DNA from: Absidia repens
Lineage: Eukaryota > Mucoromycota > Mucoromycetes > Mucorales > Cunninghamellaceae
Assembly (NCBI GenBank): GCA_002105175.1
Contig: MCGE01000022.1
Span: forward strand, 434,001-498,000
Length of the DNA: 64,000 nucleotides
Direction of reading: 5' to 3'
Part shown: in pieces, positions 1-10,089 of the stretch
How positions within the stretch are numbered: position 1 is the stretch's first letter
Layout: each line of letters begins with the position of its first letter
Program-made: the position numbers and the translations under genes
Notes under the pieces: model-generated
Databases searched by the model: none
What the model was told of the DNA's origin: nothing
The model's input: only the letters and a program-made list of their open reading frames with translations

Positions 1-800
1 CTCCGATGGCGCAAAAAATAGACTTGGGGATTATATATAAAAAAAAAAAAAAATTACCCGAGGGATTAAATGAACTAAAATAAAAATCTAACATTTTATA
101 TATTATGTAGGCTAAGCAATTAGTGTCCGTGGAAGCCGGGGATTTCCGTAATGTGGCCCAACTGACGCTGCCTCAGCTGACCAGAGTGACAGGCGACATC
201 ACATTCCACGAAAACGACTTTACACAGCTGCAGTTGGATCTGGTGGAACAGATCAAAGGAACATTGACGATTGCCAACAATGATAAATTAACCTCTACTT
301 CATTCCAACACTTGGTCAAGGTCGGTGGCGCATTTTCCGTTGGTAACAATACACAATTAACCAGTATCGATGGCTTCCCTGCCCTGAACGAGGTGGATGG
401 CACCGTAGACATGGCTGGTAATTTTGAATCGTACTCCCTTCCCGTGCTTCAGGATGTCCGTGGCGGTATGCGACTGCAAACCACCAGTGAAAAAATTCAA
501 TGTGGTGAACTCGAAAAGAAACTCAAAGCGGACAACGTCGTCAAAGGCACCACGTGGAGCTGTGGATCCAGCATGCAAGAATCGCAATTACAGCCTACGT
601 TGGGTCAGGACGGATCTGCTGCTGGTATGAGTGGTGGTACTGGGTTTGGCAATGGCATCGGAGGTGGTACCAAAGGATTGGCGAATGAAAATGGGAAAGG
701 TGGGTCGATTCACCACACTGAAGAAAATGTCGCTTTGGCTTTAAACCCTGCCGCTTGGGCATTGGTAGCCACTGCAGCTGCAGTCGTCTTTGGATTTTAA
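1..800 (+). CDS. ECM33/SPS2-like GPI-anchored cell-wall protein, 3' end (partial)
   Basis: The last exon starts at 111 after a TTATGTAG acceptor and ends at TAA 798-800; bases 1-110 are intron and earlier exons lie outside the window. The visible ~230 residues contain alternating hydrophobic strands typical of receptor-L-domain/ECM33 repeats (LPQLTRVTGDITF, LTSIDGFPALNEVDGTVDMAG), then a Cys pair (QCGEL...WSCGSS), a Gly/Ser-rich linker and a hydrophobic C-terminus (AAWALVATAAAVVFGF) with no charged residues after it, the layout of a GPI-attachment signal. In yeasts such proteins sit in the plasma membrane and wall and support wall integrity. A poly(A) signal AATAAA lies at 931-936. The family assignment rests on strand pattern and GPI signal only, since the N-terminus is not visible. 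Confidence 0.75.
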
Positions 801-1259
801 AAAACTCCGACCCTGATGAATAATGTATGCAAAATGACAAAAAACAACTAAGCCTTAAAATTCATATCTAACCATTTAATCCATATACATACTAATATAT
901 TACGATTACTAATAATGACAATAACAATGGAATAAACAAGCATGTTTTTATGCTAATATCGAAAACACAGTTTATGCATGGATCATGCAATCCCAAAAAA
1001 GGGGGCGGTTGGCACTGGGTAAAGGCAGGACGATTTTTGATTTGATCGAGCCAAATACATACTCCGCCAGTTTTCAGCCAACCAAACGTTAGTCATAATA
1101 AGTCGGTGGCAAAGCTGTCCCTTTTTTTTTATATATTTTGAGTCTCCTTTAAAAATATCTCATCTAACTTTTTTTTTTCATTTTCTTTCTTTCTTTCTTT
1201 CCCATTTTCTTTCCCACCCTATTCCGCTTCCTTTTTTTTTTTTAAAAAAAAAGAAAACA
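801..1259. other. Intergenic: 3' UTR of wall protein gene and promoter/leader of MFS gene
   Basis: Holds AATAAA at 931-936 and a pyrimidine-rich leader (CTTT repeats from about 1170) just before the next start codon. No open reading frame with coding character was seen. Confidence 0.6.
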
Positions 1260-3540
1260 ATGAACGTTCAGCAAAATGAACTTTCTAAAAGTTATACCGA
1301 AAGCATACATAGTTTTTTGAACGATGACGATGATTATGATAATGATATTCACAGCAGCAGCTTTGATCCTGAACAACGACGAGCATCGTATCGCAGTATA
1401 GCCACAGATATGTCGACAGCCTCTTCTCCTTACGTTCCTCCTAGTGCTCATTATCAACAAAAACCCACCAACAACTCTGATGATGAAGAAAGCCTTGCCG
1501 GACCTCATACACCCACACCTTTACCAAAAATGCAAATGTTTATTGTCAGTGTTATGTTATTCAGTGATCCATTGACTTCTACCATCATTCTTCCTTTTAT
1601 TTACTTTATGGTATGTAACACCAACCTTCTCTTTCCCTGTATCTAATTTTATAATCTAAATTTTTCCTTTATATATAGTTGAAGGACTTTCATCTGTCGG
1701 ATGATGAAAAAGAAATCGGTACTTACGCTGGATGGATCAGTAAGTTTATTTATTATAACATACAAATTAAAAGGAAAAACTCATTACGTAAAAATAACTC
1801 ACTCAACAAAAAAAAATATAAAATTCCGTTCTGTTTGTTTTTAGCTTCTGTCTTCTTTTTGGCGCAATTCTGTACAGCAATTCTATGGGGCAGAGTCTCT
1901 GATCGCCATGGTCGTCGGCCAGTTTTACTGATGGGACTAATCGGAAATTCAATTTCATCTACATTATTCGGTCTCTCAAAGTCACTTCTTTTTTGCATCT
2001 TGGCACGGGCCTTTTGTGGGTTCTTTAATGGCAACGGAGGCGTAGCAAGAAGCATGTTAAGTGAAATCACTGATACAACAAATAGGGCCAAAGCTTTCTC
2101 GATTTTTGGATTCTGTTGGGGTATTGGAATGATTGGTAAGATAGAAAAAAAAAAAAGACACACGCAGATAAATCACAATGGACAGCCCCTGAACTGACAC
2201 TTGCCCTTTTTTTTTTTTTTTTTAAACTATACATAGCTGGTAAGTAGACACTATGTCCGAGATGTCGGTGATCTTCAATCTTGAACATGTGGATAAATCT
2301 GTTCGCTTACCGTTTATTTTTATTGTTTGTGTGTGTGTGTGTGTGTGTGTTTTTAATTATAGGTCCTGCATTGGGTAAGTAACAATAGTCAACCGACAGG
2401 CATCATGCATACATTATATACAAATGTGACTAACATATGAATGAATTTGTTAGGTGGTTTTCTTTGTAAACCGGCGGAGCATTTCCCAAGTCTTTTTGGT
2501 GATAATGCATTTTTAATTGAATACCCTTACTTTTTACCTTGCTTTGTGTCGTCTTTGGGATCTCTAGTTGGTTATGTCGTTGGCTATTTCTACCTTGAAG
2601 AATCCAACCCTACCGTTGTGGCAATGAAAAAACAACAGCAACAACAACATCCTGATGATGAAACCACGGGATTACTATCATCGGCTGCTACTGTATCCTC
2701 TTTTACACCATCCACCAAAAAATCAACCACCACTAGTGCTATCGCTGCGCCCACCACTCATCCTCTTTTGGCTTTCAAATCTATTGGTCGAAATTCAGCC
2801 GTGACCATCCTGGCTTATTCGTAAGTGTATTTGGTTTCTCATCACCATAATGCATGATTTCACGGGGTTTGAAATTCTTACATCATCATCACTTTTTTTT
2901 TATTAGCCTTTTTGCATTCCATGCCATGGTCTTTGACGAAGTTCTTCCATTATACTTTTCTACTCCTACCTATGCTGGTGGTTTGGGTTCTACTGCTCAA
3001 GAACTTGCCAAGGTCCTCTCGATTTGTGGACTATGGCAACTGGTCAGCCAATTCTACGTGTTTCCCTGGATCAATCGACGTTACGATACCTTGACGATGA
3101 CACGCGCTTCTTTGATCATTTTTGCCATATCCTATGCCTTGTTTCCTGAACTATCCACTTACAAGGATTGGTTGGCGGACCATGTGGAATCAGAAACGTC
3201 AGGGATGGGTCTCTATTTACTTCGTGCCGGTTATTTGTCCCTGCTTACGTTAAGAATTTTCGGCAATTGTATGGCGTTTACGGGCATGATGGTGATGACA
3301 AACAATTCGGCTGGTCCTGGGATGTTGGGTACAATTAATGGGCTGTTACAGTCGTGTCTAAGCTTGGTCAGATCGCTTGGTCCCACGGTGGGTGGTACTT
3401 TATGGTCCTTGTCCCTCAAATACGACGTGTATCCTTTCGATCGTCACTTGGTATACTATATGATTGCTATTTTGGCCGTTATCAGTTGGATCCAAAGTTA
3501 CTCCATTCCCCGTAGTTTAGCTTTGGGTGGTAAACACTAA
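1260..3540 (+). CDS. Major facilitator superfamily transporter (ZIF/tetracycline-resistance-like fungal family)
   Basis: Seven coding exons: 1260-1610, 1679-1739, 1845-2135, 2237-2239, 2363-2374, 2454-2820, 2907-3540 (572 aa). A Ser/Asp-rich cytosolic N-terminus of about 95 residues precedes 12 predicted membrane segments. The MFS signature between helices 2 and 3 is present (WGRVSDRHGRRPVLLMG), as is the WGIGMI-GPALGG turn after helix 5, as in zinc-induced-facilitator type proteins. A Gln/Ser/Thr loop (about residues 250-290) splits the two six-helix halves. The helices point to a proton-coupled exporter of small molecules in a membrane; the substrate cannot be told from sequence. The 3-nt and 12-nt exons are explained in separate entries. 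AATAAA at 3625-3630 is a plausible polyadenylation signal. Confidence 0.85.
2237..2239 (+). other. Probable 3-nt micro-exon (CTG) of the MFS gene
   Basis: The triplet CTG is bounded by ACATAG on the left and GTAAGTAG on the right, both strong splice sites. The upstream exon ends at 2135 one base into a codon, so including CTG inserts one Ala and keeps the frame, giving GIGMI-A-GPALGG. Plant ZIF1-type proteins have one residue at this position (recalled alignment), so including CTG restores the usual spacing. Skipping it gives one intron of 227 nt (2136-2362), also in frame. Confidence 0.55.
2329..2350. repeat. (GT)11 microsatellite in intron
   Basis: Eleven uninterrupted GT units lie 12 bases before the acceptor of the 12-nt exon of the MFS gene, in the position of a polypyrimidine tract. 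Confidence 0.95.
2363..2374 (+). other. 12-nt exon of the MFS gene
   Basis: The bases between AATTATAG and GTAAGTAA encode the middle of GPALGG, split across both junctions (G at each end is shared). Without this exon the conserved Pro-Ala-Leu would be missing, so it must be spliced in. Confidence 0.85.
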
Positions 3541-4037
3541 CTATTTACTCCCTTCCTTTTTTTTTATATTATATTATATTATCTTATATTATTATTACAT
3601 CCTCTTCCTCATTTTTACATATAAAATAAAATATGATTTATGACCCACCAAAAAAAAAATCGAGATGAGCGGCGCTTGATTTTAGCGTTCAAAGGGAGTG
3701 ATTTGATGGATTTTTTTTTGTTTTCCTATTTTTCTTCCCACTCTAGTCTTTTTTCCCATATTCTTCTTACAAAAGAATTCAACGTTCCTGGAACAAGCAA
3801 CTCATTACTTTTGCCATTCCTGACTTTTACAATAAAGGTAACGTGGTATAGTGTGTGTGCCTGTACTAAAGTTTTCACTCTAGAACGGATTTGGAATCAA
3901 CAGAACAACACGCGATTATTCCCTAACTCCTCCTCCCCCAAAAAAATACTGACAACATTTTTTTTCTTTGTTTCTTGTTTTACAATAGGCTCTCTTCATT
4001 ACTATAATCCAACCCAACAACTTTTTCACGTATTTAC
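3541..4037. other. Intergenic: MFS 3' UTR and leader of next gene
   Basis: TA-rich 3' UTR with AATAAA at 3625-3630, then a T/C-rich stretch leading to the next start at 4038. An open frame from 3640 exists but is low-complexity Phe/Ser with no homology signal, so it is not called. Confidence 0.5.
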
Positions 4038-7000
4038 ATGTCATCAGATTCCTCTTCTGGCCGATTCTCAAAGAAATATCTTGGTTCTGTCAACAAAAGC
4101 AATCACTCCAGTAAGTATCTCTTACCCACAACATTAAAGGCGGAACTCACAATTATTGATCTTTCTTTTCTTTTATTTCAAAGGTTCGCAAAGATCCAAT
4201 AATGCAAAGTTCTTGACGACAGGAAGCAAAGTATCGGCACCCAAACCACTCAATTTACCCAGTTTACGACACGAAAGCAGTAAAGCAAGCCCAGAGTCAA
4301 CTTGCTCGGCCTCAGGCGAAAGCGATCACCATCCCACTTCCATCAGTACTACTCCAACAATGATCAATCGATGGGGATCTCCTCTCCAACATCAGCAACA
4401 ACAACAACATACCACTAGTAGCAGTAGTGATTCTGACACGAAATCAAAGGAATCCACCTCATCATCTTCCCCGGTGGCACATCAACCTTCCACAGCTGCC
4501 TCTCCTGCTTGGTCTGCCATCTCTAGCACCACCAAGAAAGTGACCGATGCTTCTGGAACATCTCCTACGAAAACAAGTGCCATCACCACCATCCCTTCTC
4601 CGCCTTCTGGCTCTACACCGAAAAGTAAGTGCTTGTATTGAGGCAAAGTTAGGGTGGGTGTGTTATATTATATACAATAACAAGTACTAATGTTTCTCTA
4701 CTCGTTTCTTTTTCTCTAGATACATTACTATCACCAAAAAAAGATCATGTCAAGGTATAATAATGATAGTGGGAAAAATACTCACGCCACACATCGACTT
4801 TAACCTCACATTTTTCTTTCTTGTAATGCTTTATATAGATTACCGTTTCACATCATGCCAAACCAGCAGACATACCAATGCCTTTTACTCAAGCAAGTGA
4901 GCCTTCAAACATGTCTTGGGATGAAGTAAGCATATTATATATGTGTAGATTTAGCAATAACATGGTGTATTAATCTCGTCTTTTTTCTGCGCATCATAGA
5001 TGGTGTCAGAGGAAATGGATTTCAATGTATCAGTAGTAGATGACGATGACGATGATGATATCAAGTTGGAAGATAGGGAAAGTACAACAACCAGTCTTGA
5101 AGATAACGATGACGATACGTTGAACGAAAGCCAATCATTACAGCAGCAACCCGTCTCTCCCTCTGATCGATTCACAGATGATTACGACCGAAGTTACCCA
5201 TCCGCAGCAAAACGTACCTCACCTGGAAGTCTTTACAATAGTCAGCCTCAAGAAGCATACCGTCACCAAGATCGATACCATCATCACCATCACCATCATC
5301 ATTATCATGATCCCTATCACATTAACAACAACAATGCTGTAACACAAGGAGGAGGAAAATGGTCATCTGAACGACGTGGATCAGAGCATAGCAATACAAG
5401 TGGGTACCGTGGACAACGCCGACCAAGTAGCAGTAGCTTTAGTGCCACACAAGGCGGATGGAACAATCACAATGACCAACAGCGCCGGGTTAGTCAAGAT
5501 CGAACCAAACCACCATCATCACCGCAACAACAGCAACAACAACCACAGCAGCAGCAACACCCTGACACCTCTCCAGTCACTGCTACCACTCTTTTACGTC
5601 GACCTTCAACCAATATCAACAACAACAGCAATACAATCTATTCGTCCAGCGATGACCGACCTCCTGAAATTGTTGCAGCTCAACGTCAAGCGATGCTCTC
5701 TGCTGCGGAACAAGCGAAAAAACGACGGGAAGCTGATGAAGCGGAGCGACAGGCAGCTGCTGCTAGAGCAAGACAAAAAGCATTATCATTGGCACCTCCA
5801 TCACCACCCAAACCCCTTGAAACCACCCCACCACCTTCTCCTGACAATCATACATCAAAACCAGCGACATCCACTCCTGCTGCCATTACTATTCTGACGC
5901 ATGCTCATGAAGACCAACAAAAGTCAAGCAACAATAAGCAACCCTCAGCAACAGACAGTACGACAGGCACGGAAATTGCACATGAAACAACAACATCACC
6001 AATCATCAAACGAGGCACCCTTATCACATCAACCACAGCGTCCACTGGAACACACCATCTGTTTGCCAACAAGCCAAAGGCCCCAATGACACAGGATGAA
6101 AAATCATGGGAAAACTATGTCAATCATATAAAAAAAACTGCCACTGACACCATGGATGACAATGATGGCGAGGATGTGACAACAACAGTATCGGATTGGT
6201 CTTCTTTTGCAGAGCGGTTACAACGGTCGACGGAAGAGAAAAAAGCTCACAAGACGATGGATTTACGCACAACAAAAGAAGATTCGCTGGCCGATCATCA
6301 ACTACAACAACAAGAGTCTGAACCGAAATCCACGGAGGAAACATCGCCGACATTGCAACAACAGAATGCCAGTGAATCAACTACCAGTCAATCGTCCCCA
6401 CCAGTGACAACAACAAAAGAGAAGACAACAAATTCGATAGCATCGGAGCCAATCAAACCACGACGCTTTACCAAACCAAATACCAGGCTGGAGAAGGCTG
6501 TGTACCCCATTTTTCCTGACGCTATCGGTCGCTTTGTGATCCCCAAGCCAACATCTTTGCAATTCATGTTGGAACCTGATGAATCTGACGATGAATTGTT
6601 GGTATGAAGAAGAAAACAAAAGCATTCACACATACGGGCAACAACAGTGAGATTAACTTATTTATTTATTTTTTATTTTCGATCTATAGTGTACATTGGA
6701 ACGCCATTACCGCCATCGAGCCAATGCAGCGATTGGAAAACCCGCACTAGATATACCGCCACCAGCGTTCGTCGAATCTAAAACAAAGACGGACCGAGTC
6801 GAGCCATCATCACCACCGCTAGATGACGACAACGACAGCAATCAAGGGCCGGTCTCAAATCAGCATCCTACTAGTACCGAGGTTAAGGAACAGGCTACCC
6901 CGATCCTGGACAACGATCAAGTACCAGTTTCACACCAACAAACCATCACTACAGAGGAAAAACAACATACCACACCACATGACGATGCACTTTACCCTAA

Positions 7001-7539
7001 GGGCCTCCCAGTGACCGACTTCTTTGATGTGCCATCACCACCCAAATCCATCACATCAACATCTATCCATACCACTCTAGCAAACCTTGACTTACCTAGT
7101 GCCTACCGAAAGAATGTACTTCCCGCACCACATAATGACCATTACCCGTTATTGATGTATCCTCTTTCTGCTCCCCCTTCTGATCTTTTGGTAATGGATT
7201 CAGGTAAGTTACCCTAGAACCCTTCCATTACTTTTACAAAATCGTCTTACCCCCCCCCTCCCCCCTTTTTTTTATGTAGAACAAAAGAAGAAGATGGAGT
7301 TTTCGGTTGTCCTGTTACCACCTGGTAATGCACATTCTACTTCTTCTCATCTGGTGACTGGTCCTTCAACAAAACCCCATCGCTACGGTCCACGTAGGGG
7401 CACCGGTCGTTACCGTGGTGCTGGCGCGCGCGGCGGCAAACATCATCCTGCTTCTTCGTCTTCGTCTGGGGCTGGCTCATGGCGTTCTGCTACAGTGACG
7501 TCGACAAGAGGGGGTCGACCTACGGCCAACACTGCGTGA
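4038..7539 (+). CDS. Large low-complexity protein with N-terminal PKPLNLPSLR motif (BAT2/PRRC2-N-like)
   Basis: Seven exons: 4038-4110, 4184-4624, 4720-4754, 4839-4925, 5000-6601, 6690-7203, 7280-7539; 1003 aa. All six introns have GT-AG ends and keep the frame, which defines the start. Residues 10-55 (SKKYLGSVNKSNH...VSAPKPLNLPSLRHE) and the later NRWGSP resemble the N-terminal region of fungal BAT2_N-domain proteins, linked in animals (PRRC2) to RNA-granule biology. The rest is mostly disordered: an acidic stretch, His and Gln runs (about 240-340), a charged AEQAKKRREADEAERQAAAARARQ helix, conserved-looking blocks near RFTKPNTRLEKAVYPIFPDAIGRFVIPKP and CTLERHYRHRANAAIGK, and a Gly/Arg C-terminus (RYGPRRGTGRYRGAGARGG) that could bind RNA. 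The gene structure is secure; the family link is tentative. AATAAA at 7619-7624. Confidence 0.75.
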
Positions 7540-8224
7540 CTTGACTAGGATGGTTTATATTAGTATAGTTTTGAATTTGTTTGCATTTTTCTTTTGAGTG
7601 TCTTGTAGTTGCGAAATCAATAAAAACATACATATTATTTGACCTCTTATTTTTTGTTTCGATTTACTTTATTTTGAAAAGAATGGCATCGTCCACACAC
7701 ACACACACCCTTTGTCCTTTTTTCACAAATCTAATAAAGAATTATGTACTGTACAATGTCAGATCGTCTTTTATTTTTATAAACGTGCCTTTTTTTTTAT
7801 CTTTGTCTTTTGACCTATGTATAGGGTGTATTTCATTAGGAGCATAAAGTAAAGTTTGATGGCTGGCCTTATTATACCACATGTAAAAAAAAACCGCCTG
7901 TATCTATAAGGAGCCCTCTTCGCGAAAAAAAAAAAAATAGAAGGGGGAGGGGCGGGGAATGTCGAAAGATGCCCAAGTTACCAAAAGAGGCTAAATAGGG
8001 CCTAAACTAGCATAAACCAGTTTTCTGATACTACTAATACCGTTTGTCTTGACATCCACACACACATCCATATGGTGCGGCTCACTTATAATGTCAAATT
8101 TTCAACTTTCATTTCAATTTTATGACTTCAATCGCAGTTTGAAAAATGCCTATTAAAGCCTTTTTTTTCCCTTCCTTTCTTTCTTTTTTCTTCTCAAGTC
8201 ACCGCCATTTCATTAATCTCAATA

Positions 8225-8405
8225 AGATGATGTTCAACTGGGATTAGTGTCAGGACTAGTTTAGAAGGGTTTTCAGCTCAGGTATTACGAGATGCATGGG
8301 GAAACCCTTTCAGTTTGGATCCTGGATTAGGGACCACTATTAGATTAGCCTTCATCTTAGTTTAGTATTGGTTGTCATTATTATAATTACTACTGAATAA
8401 ACTTT
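8225..8405 (-). repeat. Dispersed repeat family, short copy A (reverse orientation)
   Basis: Reads, on the minus strand, as CTAATACTAAACTAAG... then the family core AAAGGGTTTCCCCATGCATC and CTTCTAAACTAGTCCTGACAC. It matches the long copies at 40.9-42.0 and 46.4-47.3 kb over about 150 bases with substitutions and small gaps. Confidence 0.75.
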
Positions 8406-9164
8406 GTCTTGCCTTTTTTCTATCATTTTTTGATTGTCTTACCAAATGTATATACATAGGCTTATTATAAGCAGAAACATACAAACGGGTGTGTGTCCGT
8501 ACAACAACAAAAAAATAGAAGGGATGGCACTTTTTATTGTACAAATAATAAATAAAAATACATAAACTAATCCTAATTTGCAAGTCTTACAATCTACATC
8601 TACATCTATATCTACTAACTACACTTGATATGGGAGTGGGAACGAGCAAAAAACAGGACCTTGTTTCTGTATAATATTTTACAGTTTTCGCGGTGTTTTA
8701 CAAAATAAATGCACATATCATTTTCCTTTTTAGTACATCAGATGCGTTTCAAATCCTAGGCCAGCCAGCCAAAGTCTTCTTTTTTTGATGGCTGATAAGT
8801 TTTTCTTTTTTTATAAAAAAAAAAAAAAACAACTGATGCACACGTTTTGTTCTTAAAGGTCTGAATTATCATGTTTATGCATTATTTTTTTGGGGTGGCC
8901 ATTTTTTAAAAAGCCATCAGCTTTCTAGGATCATGCCTAATATTTGACATTATAAGTGTGCCGCACCATATGCATCACAGTGAATATAATTTTCATCAAG
9001 TAAATGTAGAAGACTGAGCACTACAATTGGGTGACGTTATTTAGTACCTTTTGTTCTTGACACAGCCACCTACACAAAAGCTTTCCTTTTTTTTTTTCTA
9101 CACTTATGTGCACTCCCCCCGCAAGTCAATTAAAAGCATAAATGGCAACTGCAAAAGTAAAAAG

Positions 9165-9350
9165 ACAAGATATAGTTTATTCAGATATAGACATAAAGCA
9201 TGACAGCTAATACTAAACTGATCTAATGACGGCTGCATGACGATAGTCTAAGTTGTCACAAATCCATAATAAAAGGGTTTCCCCATGATGTTTATTTTAC
9301 ATTTTTTAAAATGCCCCTGATTCAAGTTCTAATACTAATCCATAATCAGT
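9165..9350 (+). repeat. Dispersed repeat family, short copy B
   Basis: Matches the reference orientation: TTTATTCAGATATAGAC, AGCTAATACTAAACTGATC, core AAAGGGTTTCCCCATGATG, then TTCTAATACTAATCC. It is more diverged than copies C-E and carries an AT-rich insertion after the core. It lies inverted relative to copy A, about 760 bases away. Confidence 0.7.
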
Positions 9351-10089
9351 AGCACATCAATGAATCATTCAATGATGATGTTCTGTCAAAAAGAAAACGA
9401 AAGAAAAAAGGGATAGAGAAAACTTATGCGAAGCGGAGTGTAAATATGCATCAATTTTTTCCCTGAATGCATCGACACTCAAAGTATATCAAAGCCCATA
9501 CATCAAAATACACGTATACACACATACATATTTACAGAGATAATCAAACAGATTTTATTTTTATTTATATGGATCAGTAAAAAGATTCACGTCAGGTATA
9601 TTAAGGTGGATGGATATAAAGAAGGCGGCATGGTGGCACCTGTATAAAAGTAAAATAAAATAGAAGTCCATTAATTGATCTTGATCGATTTTTTTTTTTA
9701 AAAAAAAAACAAAACAGTCCTGCTTAATGACAATAAGGACATACACGGCATAGCTGGGATAATTTTTAGTGATATGAAAGAGAATAAAAAAAAAAAAAAA
9801 AAAAAAAAAAAAAGACTAGAAACGTCGAAAAATAGCGGCGATTAAATAAAAGAGTTGCACGCATACACATCACACACACAGCCACCTCGTATCAAGACTT
9901 CGGTATAGATTTCAAAATCACGATGAATCTTTTTTTTTTTATTGATATTATTGGCTACACACACCAGGAGAGAGACGATATACAAAAGAGAGATATATAA
10001 TAATAATACTAATAATAATAATAAAAAGCTAAAACTAGAAGATATAAAAATAAAAAAGAGGACGGAAGGGGAATGGAGGGGAATAATCA

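Larger units (their letters stand above)
7540..10089. other. Gene-poor 2.5 kb intergenic region with inverted repeat copies
   Basis: Between the 3' ends of two convergent genes. It holds the 3' UTR of the upstream gene, two copies of the dispersed repeat in opposite orientation (8225-8405 and 9165-9350), and A/T homopolymers including 28 As at 9786-9813. No open frame here has protein-like composition. Confidence 0.6.

Noticed and set aside
1105..1113. GGTGGCAAA, the yeast proteasome (PACE/Rpn4) element
   Set aside because: It lies before an MFS transporter, not a proteasome gene, and Rpn4 regulation is not established outside Saccharomycotina. Likely chance.
3640..4137. 165-residue open frame upstream of the PKPLNLPSLR gene
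   Set aside because: Phe/Ser-rich leader-like composition; the ATG at 4038 in another frame splices cleanly to the next exons.
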